From: Hoeflea_A sp965204935
GTDB lineage: Bacteria > Pseudomonadota > Alphaproteobacteria > Rhizobiales > Rhizobiaceae
Strand: one strand, 5' to 3'
Assembly (NCBI RefSeq): GCF_965204935.1
Contig: NZ_CBDBFO010000002.1
DNA: 64,000 nt
This document shows, one piece after another, positions 1 to 7,413 of the stretch. How positions within the stretch are numbered: the stretch's first letter is position 1; the number at the start of each line of letters is the position of its first letter. Under the pieces are notes generated by a model that did no database searches, was not told where the DNA came from, and saw only the letters and a program-made list of their open reading frames with translations. Position numbers and translations under genes: made by a program.

Positions 1-57
1 ACAGCCATCAAGCCGCGCGTCCGCCTGTCCCCCTCGCGCGACATTGGGGTAAAGTGA
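1..57. other. Edge of an unidentified gene, strand undecided
   Basis: Two readings are possible. On the plus strand a frame open from base 1 ends at a TGA at 55-57 and would be the last 18 residues of a gene to the left. On the minus strand an ATG at 44-42 opens a frame running off the left edge (MSREGDRRTRGLMAV). It lies about 45 bases downstream of a perfect CtrA-type box (88-102) in the right direction, but no clear Shine-Dalgarno sequence precedes it. Both frames have GC-rich third positions, so base composition does not decide. The CtrA box favours the minus reading. No function can be assigned. Confidence 0.3.
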
Positions 58-87
58 TGGCTGGAGGCGTTTTACGCAAGATGATTC

Positions 88-102
88 TTAAGGAAAGGTT
101 AA
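88..102 (-). promoter_or_regulatory. CtrA-type box, perfect TTAA-N7-TTAA
   Basis: TTAA at 88-91, seven bases, TTAA at 99-102. This is the full consensus of the alphaproteobacterial cell-cycle regulator CtrA. A GANTC site (GATTC, 83-87), the target of the CcrM methylase, touches it. No plus-strand gene starts nearby, so the likely client is a minus-strand gene running off the left edge. The box is directly visible; CtrA binding is inferred. Confidence 0.55.
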
Positions 103-171
103 CGCGTTTGACGCATTGCTAACCAAAGCGTGCCGGCAGTCCGTTTATCCCCGGAAACCGTACCATAAACG

Positions 172-270
172 AAAAAAAGAGCCGCATTGCGGCTCTCAGA
201 AGTTTAACAGGGAGGCATCAAACAGAATGACGCTTGGTCATCCGGTCCGAATCCAGAAGAACTGGATATC
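172..270 (-). ncRNA. Candidate small RNA with intrinsic terminator
   Basis: Reading leftward from about 270: a hairpin (ATCCAG at 251-256 pairing with CTGGAT at 262-267), an open stretch containing a pyrimidine-rich CCTCCC segment (complement of 209-214) able to pair with Shine-Dalgarno sequences, then a 7-bp GAGCCGC/GCGGCTC stem (179-195) followed by seven T on the minus strand, a textbook terminator. A perfect CtrA box (292-306) lies where it could drive transcription starting near 265-270. The layout resembles CtrA-controlled trans-acting sRNAs of rhizobia, but I cannot match it to a named family. An 11-codon reading frame (ATG at 273) also exists and may be incidental. Alternatively the stem is simply a distant terminator for the DUF1192 gene. 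Confidence 0.45.
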
Positions 271-291
271 CATACTAATGACTCGTAAAGC

Positions 292-306
292 TTAACCGAG
301 GGTTAA
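292..306 (-). promoter_or_regulatory. CtrA-type box, perfect TTAA-N7-TTAA
   Basis: TTAA at 292-295 and 303-306 with a 7-base spacer. GANTC sites lie at 280-284 (GACTC) and 249-253 (GAATC). The nearest downstream element on the minus strand is the candidate sRNA at 172-270. On the plus strand nothing starts for more than 300 bases. The rest of 58-374 holds the sRNA, the other CtrA box and AT-rich sequence without a recognisable gene. Confidence 0.55.
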
Positions 307-374
307 CACGGCTGCTAAAAGGCACGATTTTAGTCAATGTTTACCATTTTTTTGCATGCCGGCAGCCTGCTCGG

Positions 375-563
375 CTAGCGAAACAGCGACTCCGCGTCGT
401 CCTTGCTCTTCTGCTTCGAGGATTTCTCTTCTTCAAGCCGGGCAATCTCCCTTTGGAGAATGGCGATCCTTTCGTCCAGTTCATCAACCGATATCAGTGA
501 AAGATCGCAACCGATTTCGTGTGAGACGGGTTTCTTTTCAGCGTCGTCCTCAAATATGGACAT
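375..563 (-). CDS. DUF1192 family small protein
   Basis: A 62-residue protein with a central Leu/Ile/Glu-rich stretch (roughly residues 22-47, DELDERIAILQREIARLEEE) predicted to be an amphipathic helix or short coiled coil, and charged ends. It matches the DUF1192 family of short proteins of unknown function common in Hyphomicrobiales. The start at 563 is chosen because GGAGGA lies four bases upstream of the ATG; longer in-frame starts lack this and add an atypical N-terminus. It is divergent from the quinone oxidoreductase gene, the two starts lying about 95 bases apart. Confidence 0.85.
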   Translation of the reverse strand: MSIFEDDAEKKPVSHEIGCDLSLISVDELDERIAILQREIARLEEEKSSKQKSKDDAESLFR

Positions 564-657
564 GCTATCCTCCATGGGCATTGCCAACCTTGAATGATAT
601 GGGAAATGCCGGGGAAATTCCAATAATGCGCCAATGGTGCGGCGTCAGGGAGTTCGA

Positions 658-1638
658 ATGAAGGCCATCGAGATTCGAGAACCGGGTGGACCGGAAGTGC
701 TGCAGCTGGTTGATCGGCCAAAGCCCGATCCGGCGGACGGGGAGCTGCTTATCGCGGTGAAGGCTGCAGGCGTCAACCGCCCGGACTGCCTTCAGCGAAT
801 GGGTGCCTATCCGCCACCCCCGGGGGCACCGGATATACCGGGGCTGGAAGTTGCCGGTGAAGTCGAAGCTGTCGGCTCGGCCGTGCAGAATTTCGAACCG
901 GGGGATCGTGTGTGTGCCCTTGTGCCGGGTGGAGGCTATGCCGAATATTGCACCGTCCAAGCCACCAATGCGTTGCCGGTTCCGAGCGGCTTCAGCTTTA
1001 GCGAGGCTGCGGCAATCCCTGAGACCTATTTCACCGTCTGGCACAATGTGTTCGAGCGCGGCCGCCTTTCCCCCGGCGAGGTGCTGCTGGTTCATGGCGG
1101 TTCGTCAGGCATCGGAACGACAGCCATTCAGCTTGCCAAGGCCTTCGGATCGAAAGTGATCGTGACGGCGGGATCGGAAGAAAAGTGCCAGGCATGCCGG
1201 GATCTCGGCGCGGATCTGGCGATCAACTACCGGACGGAGGATTTCGTCAAGGCCGTGAAAGAGGAAACGGACAGCGATGGCGTGCAACTGATCCTCGACA
1301 TGGTGGGCGGCGACTACATCACCCGCAACTACGAGGCTGCGGCGGTCGAAGGGCGGATCGTTCAGATCGCCTTTCTGCACGGGCGCAAGGCGGAGGCGGA
1401 TTTTTCACTGCTGATGATGAAGAGGCTGGTGCACACGGGATCGACACCGAGAGCACGGTCGGTGGTTTTCAAATCCGATATTGCGGCTGAGCTCAGGCGC
1501 AAGGTCTGGCCGCTGCTTGCAAAACGGACCGTGGCGCCGGTGATGGATACAATCTTTCCGCTGGAACGTGCATCGGCGGCGCACAGCCGCATGGAGGAGG
1601 GCGACCATATCGGCAAGATCGTTCTCGATGTGGGCTGA
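658..1638 (+). CDS. NAD(P)H-quinone oxidoreductase, zinc-independent MDR family
   Basis: A 326-residue medium-chain dehydrogenase/reductase of the quinone oxidoreductase (PIG3/QOR) branch. It should use NAD(P)H to reduce quinones or other electrophilic carbonyls in the cytoplasm. The N-terminal GroES-like part carries the family stretch AAGVNRPDCLQRMGAYPPPP. The Rossmann nucleotide-binding motif (VHGGSSGIGTTAIQLAK) is near residues 144-160. Cysteine ligands of a structural zinc are absent, as expected for this branch. Start chosen at the ATG preceded by AGGGAG. It is followed 14 bases later by a 53-residue membrane-protein gene. The exact substrate cannot be read from sequence. Confidence 0.9.
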   Translation: MKAIEIREPGGPEVLQLVDRPKPDPADGELLIAVKAAGVNRPDCLQRMGAYPPPPGAPDIPGLEVAGEVEAVGSAVQNFEPGDRVCALVPGGGYAEYCTVQATNALPVPSGFSFSEAAAIPETYFTVWHNVFERGRLSPGEVLLVHGGSSGIGTTAIQLAKAFGSKVIVTAGSEEKCQACRDLGADLAINYRTEDFVKAVKEETDSDGVQLILDMVGGDYITRNYEAAAVEGRIVQIAFLHGRKAEADFSLLMMKRLVHTGSTPRARSVVFKSDIAAELRRKVWPLLAKRTVAPVMDTIFPLERASAAHSRMEEGDHIGKIVLDVG

Positions 1639-1652
1639 CGGAGCGCGTTCGA

Positions 1653-1814
1653 TTGACCAAGGCTATTGCAATAGTGCTGCTGCTGGCGATGGTTGTGCAA
1701 ATCATCAAACCGATCGGATTGCCGGGACTACGCAGACGCGCCGACTTCTGGAAGATTGCGGTATTCGCGTTTCTGGCGATGACACTGGTGATCGTATTGC
1801 AGCACCTGTTCTAG
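1653..1814 (+). CDS. Small two-helix membrane protein (53 aa)
   Basis: Starting at a TTG, the frame encodes 53 residues with two hydrophobic segments (about residues 4-19 and 34-50) separated by a basic loop (PGLRRRADFWK), the pattern of a small inner-membrane hairpin protein. I recall similar short hypothetical proteins in rhizobia but know no function. It lies 14 bases downstream of the oxidoreductase gene on the same strand, so co-transcription is likely. The minus-strand SGNH hydrolase gene ends 17 bases after its stop. The TTG start is inferred because no ATG in frame would retain the first helix. Confidence 0.6.
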   Translation: MTKAIAIVLLLAMVVQIIKPIGLPGLRRRADFWKIAVFAFLAMTLVIVLQHLF

Positions 1815-1831
1815 AGCGGCCGCGCTCCTAT

Positions 1832-2599
1832 CTACTCGGCTGCCCTGGCATCAACATCATTTACCGGCGGGCCTTCCGTGTCGCGTTCAAGGACCGTGGT
1901 CGCGAGCAGTTCAGCCCAGTAGCGATAACCGCTTGCGCCGGCATGAAAGCCGTCGGAGCAGAACCCGGACGCATCCGGCGGCTGAAGCCTTGGCGCCATA
2001 GTCGCGAAACGTTCGGGGCAGAGCCTGCCTCCAACGCGATTGATGATCCTGGCCCGCATCTCGAGGATAGAGGCAAGAACCGGTGACAGGCTCGGCACGG
2101 TACGCATGTCGATGACGGGTGACCAGATGATGGCGGCCTGTGGCCATTTGGCACGCAACGCGTAAAGGAGGCCGCCAAATCCCTTCTTGAAACGTCTTGC
2201 TGTCAGGAAGTTCTTGGTGTCGTTGGTGCCGGCGGCGATGATGATATGCGTGTAGTTTCGCCGCTCCAGGTTCGGTACCGCATAATCCCGCAATTCTTCG
2301 CAAATCGCGGAGTTCGAGCCGGCATTGCACCAGGAGACTGCGGCGCCGGTCCGTTCATGGATGATGCCGGCGACCTGCGGGCCGACAGTATCCTCCAGCC
2401 GATCCGCACCGACGCCCGCCGCCGAAGAATCGCCGATGACAAGAATCCGGTATGCGGGCTCAGCTCCGGAACCGACCTGACCGAATGGATACCCGGATGG
2501 CGGATGCAGCCGCTGCGTGCGGGCCCGCAGCTTGATGCCCTCGACAAGCGCGACGGGCACCAACAGCCAGCTTGCAATGCCGTAGAACAGATATCTCAT
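1832..2599 (-). CDS. SGNH/GDSL-type hydrolase, membrane-anchored
   Basis: A 255-residue protein with an N-terminal hydrophobic segment (residues 4-20) that could be a signal anchor, then the SGNH hydrolase blocks: GDS with nucleophile Ser58 in block I, the Gly of NAGSNS (94) in block II, GTND (about 124-127) in block III, and DGFH (Asp216, His219) in block V. This gives a complete Ser-Asp-His triad plus oxyanion residues. Such enzymes act as esterases or lipases; the substrate is unknown. It lies 42 bases downstream of the aldolase gene on the same strand, so read-through from fbaB is plausible. Confidence 0.85.
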   Translation of the reverse strand: MRYLFYGIASWLLVPVALVEGIKLRARTQRLHPPSGYPFGQVGSGAEPAYRILVIGDSSAAGVGADRLEDTVGPQVAGIIHERTGAAVSWCNAGSNSAICEELRDYAVPNLERRNYTHIIIAAGTNDTKNFLTARRFKKGFGGLLYALRAKWPQAAIIWSPVIDMRTVPSLSPVLASILEMRARIINRVGGRLCPERFATMAPRLQPPDASGFCSDGFHAGASGYRYWAELLATTVLERDTEGPPVNDVDARAAE

Positions 2600-2641
2600 G
2601 CGCAGCAGACCGCTCCGGGCATCATGCCCTTTTCAGTGGAC

Positions 2642-3667
2642 TCAGGCCGCCTTTTCCAAATCGCTGGACCAGTTGCCGGTGGCGGCAAGGCCGTTCATTC
2701 GGGCACGGTGTGCGAAGGCTCGCTGGCCCGCCGCGACATTTTCGGGCTTGCCGCCCCAGGCCTTCAGACAGGCTGCCTGAAGCGCGCGGCCATAGGAGAA
2801 TGTCAGCTGCCACGGAACGTCGTATCCGGCATTCATCGCCGAAAGATGCGCGGTGGCCTCTTCATCGGACTGCCCGCCGGACAGGAAGGCGATGCCTGGA
2901 ACAGCAGCCGGAACCGTTGATTTCAGACAACGCACCGTCTTTTCCGTCACTTCGTCGACCGAAGCCTTGCGGGCGTTCTTGCCGTCAATCACCATGTTCG
3001 GCTTCAGGACCATTCCTTCCAGAACGACACGGGCATCATAGAGTTCCGCGAAAACCGCGCGCAGAACGTTTTCGGTCACCGTGAAGCAGCGCTCGATGGA
3101 GTGATCCCCCGGCTCGCCGTCCATCAGGATTTCGGGTTCGACGATTGGTACGATCCCGGCTTCCTGGCACAGTGCCGCGTAACGGGCGAGTGCCTGCGCA
3201 TTGGCACGCACGGCACCGCCGCTCGGCAGGTCACCTGAGATGGCAATGACGCCGCGCCACTTGGCAAAGCGCGCGCCGAGGCCATGATACTCGGCAAGCC
3301 GTTCCCGCAGTCCGTCGAGGCCTTCGGTGATCTTTTCGCCAGGGTGGGCAGCCATCGGCTTGGCGCCGCCATCCACCTTGATGCCGGGAACAGCGCCTGT
3401 TGCCTTGATGACCTCGACGAGGGGCGTTCCGTCGGCGGCTTTCTGGCGCAATGTCTCGTCGAAAAGGATAACGCCCGAAATGTAGTTGCTCATCGCCTCG
3501 CTCGCACGGAACAGCATTTCGCGGTAATCCCGCCGGTTCTCTTCCGTTGATTCCACATTGATAGAGTCGAAACGCTTTGCGATCGTGCCGCTCGATTCAT
3601 CTGCGGCCAAAATCCCTTTTCCGCTGGTCACCATCGTGGCGGCAATATCTTCCAAACGTTCGCTCAT
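2642..3667 (-). CDS. fbaB: Class I fructose-bisphosphate aldolase
   Basis: 341 residues, the usual length for class I aldolase. It cleaves fructose-1,6-bisphosphate to glyceraldehyde-3-phosphate and dihydroxyacetone phosphate through a Schiff base. The motif VLEGMVLKPNMV places the catalytic lysine at residue 222, and GILAADESSGTI (residues 18-29) is the class I N-terminal signature. A good AGGAGA ribosome site precedes the ATG. It lies in the same neighbourhood and on the same strand as pgk, gap and tkt but is separated from them by the plus-strand adenylate cyclase gene. Confidence 0.95.
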   Translation of the reverse strand: MSERLEDIAATMVTSGKGILAADESSGTIAKRFDSINVESTEENRRDYREMLFRASEAMSNYISGVILFDETLRQKAADGTPLVEVIKATGAVPGIKVDGGAKPMAAHPGEKITEGLDGLRERLAEYHGLGARFAKWRGVIAISGDLPSGGAVRANAQALARYAALCQEAGIVPIVEPEILMDGEPGDHSIERCFTVTENVLRAVFAELYDARVVLEGMVLKPNMVIDGKNARKASVDEVTEKTVRCLKSTVPAAVPGIAFLSGGQSDEEATAHLSAMNAGYDVPWQLTFSYGRALQAACLKAWGGKPENVAAGQRAFAHRARMNGLAATGNWSSDLEKAA

Positions 3668-3990
3668 GGGGTCGTTCTCCTTTTTAAGTGCCGTCCTTCA
3701 CGCACCTGCGGGCCGCACCGAGATCGACAGAAACGGACTGCCGGTCGTGCTTGAAGCGCCGGGCGCTGAAATTTTCCAAGGCGATATCAGATGTCTGAGT
3801 TCAGGAAAATGGCGCGCGATGACATTGAAACGATTGAAAGCAGTTAAATCGATTGAAATCCTCAGGTCAATTGTGATCAAGCATTACCGGGATATTGGGC
3901 TTCAGACCGAAATCCGTGTAGCTTGGCGAAGGCGGGCGACGCCATCGGGCATTCTGACGGATGCCTGCTCATTGCTGGGATTATCTGACC
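3668..3990. other. Divergent intergenic region, fbaB / adenylate cyclase
   Basis: About 320 bases between two divergent starts. It holds the fbaB ribosome site (complement of CTCCTTTTT near 3672-3680) and an AT-richer stretch around 3825-3890 that probably carries the promoters. I see no convincing -35/-10 pair, RNA gene or repeat, and the short open frames here have no codon character. Confidence 0.4.
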
Positions 3991-5874
3991 ATGGCGCTGA
4001 AATCGGTAGAGAGCCTTCCGCGCGAGCGTAAGCGGAGGACCGTTTCCCTCCGCATCCTCATGATTGTCGGATTTGGCGGGCTGGTGGCCTTGTCCGTCGG
4101 CGGTGTCCTGGCCATGTCGGTCTATGCCAATTTCGCCAACACGCATTCGCTCCTCGACCGTCAGGCGAACCTGATGATCGACGGTATGGAACGGACTTTC
4201 GTGGGCGACGCCGAGGAAGCCGAGCGCTCCGTTCAGGCTGTTGGAGCGCTCTACGAAAAAGGCGCATTCGAACTCAATGACCGGCAGTCCGAAGCGTTGA
4301 TCCTCAGGCCGCTGCTGCTTAGCGAGCCGGTGATCGAGAACCTTGTCATCATAAGCAAGGATGGCGTGTTGACGGGGCTTATCCGGCACCCGCGACACAA
4401 GGAACTGCAGGAGGCGAAGGCGCCGCCCGGCCAGCGCGCCGGCCCGCCGGTCCAGCGCTTTCCAAAGGAAGGGGAAACCAGATGGGCAAGGCCGCAAAAG
4501 CGCGACGGTATCCTGTTTCACAGCGTGATGCACCCGCTGACCCGGAACGGGACGGTCGACGGCTTCGTCAGCGCTTCCGTCGGGCCCTTCAGTCTCAACC
4601 GGATCGTCAGCGGCATCGGATCGGATAACAACAGCAAGACAATCATCCTCAACCAAGACTACCACCTCATCGCCCATTCAACGCTGCCGCAGCTGTTCCG
4701 TGGAAAAGCGGCGATTGAAATCGCGGATATCCCGGACCCGACCACCAGGATCATCGCCGAGAAGATCCGGGAATTCGGTCTGCGCGACCGCAAGGAAGCC
4801 GAAAGTTTTCGCGTCGCGGAAACGAATGGCCAGGGCACGCGGGAATATATCGTCATGACCAAGGCGGTCGCGGCCATGTCGGAGCAGCCTTATGTGCTCG
4901 CCGCCTACTTCGATGCAGCCAATCTCAGCAGCGAACTGGAACGGGCGCGGATCGCGGCACTGGTCGGCCTGCTTGCCTTCGTTCTTGCCGTGGCCATGGC
5001 CGTCCTGTTCGGAAACCGGCTGTCGAAACCGCTCACCCGGGTTGCGGACGCGGCCTCTCGCTTCGCAAATCTCGACCTCGGATCACACAGCGCGCTGCCC
5101 GGGTCGCGGGTGCGCGAAATCGACGGCCAGGCGCGGGCGATGAATGCCATGCACACGGCGCTGACACAGTTCGGTCAGTACGTACCGAAGGAGCTGGTCA
5201 AACGGCTGTTGCATTCCGGCACCGAGGCCACGCGATCTGTCGAGCGTGAAATCTCGGTGATGTTCACCGATGTGGCGGGCTTTACGGCGATGTCGGAGCA
5301 GATGACGGCAGGGGACGTCGTCAAAGTGCTCAACGAGCATTTTGAAACGCTTTGCGTGGAGATCGGCAAGCACAAGGGCACGGTCGACAAATTCATGGGC
5401 GACGGGCTTATGGCATTTTGGGGCGCGCCGGAGGCAGATGCCGACCACGCGAAGAATGCTGTCGCCGCCGCAAGGGGGATCATCGCGGCGTTCGAGGCAG
5501 AAAACCTGCAACGGGCAGAGCGCGGACTTGACCCACTGAGGCTGCGGATCGGCGTTCACACCGGCCGTGCCGTCGTCGGCAATATCGGCGGTTCGGACCG
5601 CCAGAACTACACGGTCGTCGGCGATATCGTGAATGTCGCCTCACGTCTTGAGCAACTCGGCAAGGACATGATCGGCGACCGCAACATCTCGGTGCTGGTA
5701 TCGTCAGATTGCCGGCGGGCCGCCGGTGAACCGGGTGATCTGATCCCGGTCGGCTCGCATATGCTGCGTGGCCGCGAGCAGCCGATCAGCGTCTTTGCGC
5801 TGCAGATCCGCGAACAGGGTTTGAACACGCTGGATGCGGCGCACGGCATGCCGAAGCCGGAAAAATCCGCTTGA
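3991..5874 (+). CDS. Membrane-bound class III adenylate/guanylate cyclase
   Basis: About 627 residues. Order: membrane helix (residues 20-44), a periplasmic sensor region of about 270 residues, a second membrane helix (about 320-342), a HAMP-like linker, then a class III cyclase catalytic domain from about residue 421. The catalytic domain has VMFTDVAGFTAMS (first metal Asp), VDKFMGDGLMAFWG (second metal Asp and a substrate Lys) and YTVVGDIVNVASRLEQ. The product is presumably cAMP. The sensor ligand is unknown. The second ATG (3991) is preferred because of GGGA nine bases upstream; the ATG at 3961 would add ten residues. It sits on the opposite strand inside the glycolytic gene neighbourhood, its 3' end 9 bases from the end of pgk. 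Confidence 0.88.
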   Translation: MALKSVESLPRERKRRTVSLRILMIVGFGGLVALSVGGVLAMSVYANFANTHSLLDRQANLMIDGMERTFVGDAEEAERSVQAVGALYEKGAFELNDRQSEALILRPLLLSEPVIENLVIISKDGVLTGLIRHPRHKELQEAKAPPGQRAGPPVQRFPKEGETRWARPQKRDGILFHSVMHPLTRNGTVDGFVSASVGPFSLNRIVSGIGSDNNSKTIILNQDYHLIAHSTLPQLFRGKAAIEIADIPDPTTRIIAEKIREFGLRDRKEAESFRVAETNGQGTREYIVMTKAVAAMSEQPYVLAAYFDAANLSSELERARIAALVGLLAFVLAVAMAVLFGNRLSKPLTRVADAASRFANLDLGSHSALPGSRVREIDGQARAMNAMHTALTQFGQYVPKELVKRLLHSGTEATRSVEREISVMFTDVAGFTAMSEQMTAGDVVKVLNEHFETLCVEIGKHKGTVDKFMGDGLMAFWGAPEADADHAKNAVAAARGIIAAFEAENLQRAERGLDPLRLRIGVHTGRAVVGNIGGSDRQNYTVVGDIVNVASRLEQLGKDMIGDRNISVLVSSDCRRAAGEPGDLIPVGSHMLRGREQPISVFALQIREQGLNTLDAAHGMPKPEKSA

Positions 5875-5883
5875 AGCCTGCAA

Positions 5884-7086
5884 TCAGCCCTGTTTCGTCA
5901 GGGCTTCAACACCTGGCAGTGGCTTGCCTTCCATCCATTCGAGAAAAGCGCCGCCGGCCGTCGAGACATAGGTGAATTCGCCCGCCACGCCGGCATGGTT
6001 GAGCGCGGCAACCGTATCGCCGCCTCCGGCGACCGAAGCCAGTACGCCCTCTTTTGTGCAGGATGCAGCGTATTTCGCTGCGGCGACCGTCGCGGTGTCA
6101 AAGGGCTCGATCTCGAATGCGCCGAGCGGCCCGTTCCAGACCAATGTGCTTGCCTTGCCGATCCAGGCATTGATCGCGGACACGGATTTCGGACCGACGT
6201 CCAGGATCATGCTGTCGGCGGGCACGCTGTCGATGTCGACGGTCTCATTGTCGGCATTTGCGGCAAACTCCTTCGCGACCACCCCGTCGACGGGCAATAT
6301 GATGGCGCAATTGTTGGCGGCGGCCTCGATCATGATCTGCTTGGCGGTGGCGGCAAGGTCGTGTTCGCAGAGCGACTTGCCGACATCGGTGCCCTTGGCG
6401 GCCAGGAAGGTGTTGGCCATACCGCCGCCGATGACCAGCGCGTCGACCTTGCTGACAAGGTTCATGAGAAGATCCAGCTTGGTGGAGACCTTGGCGCCGC
6501 CGACAATGGCGACGACGGGCCGGGCCGGGTCGCCGAGCCCCTTTTCCAGGGCCTCGAGTTCCGCCTGCATGGTGCGGCCGGCATAGGCCGGCAAAAGATG
6601 TGCCAGGCCCTCGGTGGATGCGTGGGCGCGGTGCGCTGCGGAGAACGCGTCATTCACATAAAGATCGCCATTATCCGCAAGTTGCCTGGCAAATTCGGGA
6701 TCATTTGCCTCCTCGCCGGCGTGAAACCGCAGATTTTCCAGCAAGAGGATGTCGCCATCCTCCATATCCGCAATGGCTTGCGCTGCAGCAGGACCGACAC
6801 AGTCAGAGGCAAAAGGCACCCGGTGGTCGATCACTTCTTCGACCGCATCGGCGATCGGCTCGAGCGACATGGTGTCGACGACCTTGCCCTTGGGCCTGCC
6901 GAAATGGGCGAGCAGGATAACCTTTGCGCTCTTTTCGCACAGTTCGCGAATGGTCGGCGCGACGCGTTCGATGCGCGTCGCGTCCGTCACTTCCCCATCC
7001 TTGACCGGCACATTGAGGTCAACCCGCACCAGTACCCTTTTGCCGGTGATGTCTTCCAGCGAATCGAGTGTCTTGAACTGGTTCAT
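5884..7086 (-). CDS. pgk: Phosphoglycerate kinase
   Basis: 400 residues, the family's standard size. It transfers phosphate between 1,3-bisphosphoglycerate and ADP in glycolysis, and the reverse in gluconeogenesis. It shows the N-terminal signature (RVLVRVDLNVPV), the substrate-binding segment LLAHFGRPKG, and the nucleotide-binding C-terminal region (SVAGGGDTVAAL). The ATG at 7086 has GGGAG eight bases upstream; a TTG six bases earlier is less likely. It begins two bases after the stop of the DUF1272 gene, so translation is probably coupled in the tkt-gap-DUF1272-pgk unit. Confidence 0.96.
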   Translation of the reverse strand: MNQFKTLDSLEDITGKRVLVRVDLNVPVKDGEVTDATRIERVAPTIRELCEKSAKVILLAHFGRPKGKVVDTMSLEPIADAVEEVIDHRVPFASDCVGPAAAQAIADMEDGDILLLENLRFHAGEEANDPEFARQLADNGDLYVNDAFSAAHRAHASTEGLAHLLPAYAGRTMQAELEALEKGLGDPARPVVAIVGGAKVSTKLDLLMNLVSKVDALVIGGGMANTFLAAKGTDVGKSLCEHDLAATAKQIMIEAAANNCAIILPVDGVVAKEFAANADNETVDIDSVPADSMILDVGPKSVSAINAWIGKASTLVWNGPLGAFEIEPFDTATVAAAKYAASCTKEGVLASVAGGGDTVAALNHAGVAGEFTYVSTAGGAFLEWMEGKPLPGVEALTKQG

Positions 7087-7088
7087 GT

Positions 7089-7397
7089 TCAACGCTCCCG
7101 TGGTGGAATGTTACGGAGTTTTTCGACAAAGTCCCGGACATCGCCGCGATCATATTTGAGATGAACGCGCTTGCGTGAAGCCGGTGCGTTCGAGAGGCCC
7201 GTTCCCGGCCGGTGTGCGGCTTTCGGCCTGACCGGCCGTTTCTCGAAACCGCCGCCGCAGTTTGGGCAGACATTGAACAGGACGTTTTGTGCGCAATCGG
7301 CACAGAAGGTGCACTCGTAAGTGCAAATCATGGCATCGGGCGCATCCGCAGGAAGGTCGGCATCGCAGTATTCGCAATTCGGCCTCAGCAGCAGCAT
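7089..7397 (-). CDS. DUF1272 small zinc-ribbon-like protein
   Basis: 102 residues. The first half carries paired cysteines: NCEYCDADLP, CTYECTFCADC and CPNCGG, suggesting two zinc-binding knuckles. The second half is basic and proline-rich. It matches DUF1272, a family of unknown function. The start MLLLRPNCEYC is chosen because a longer frame adds 28 residues out of family character. It lies between gap (16 bases upstream) and pgk (two bases downstream), so it is made with glycolytic enzymes. A role in regulation or in metal or redox sensing is only a guess. Confidence 0.85.
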   Translation of the reverse strand: MLLLRPNCEYCDADLPADAPDAMICTYECTFCADCAQNVLFNVCPNCGGGFEKRPVRPKAAHRPGTGLSNAPASRKRVHLKYDRGDVRDFVEKLRNIPPRER

Positions 7398-7413
7398 GCG
7401 CCCGAAATCCCGA

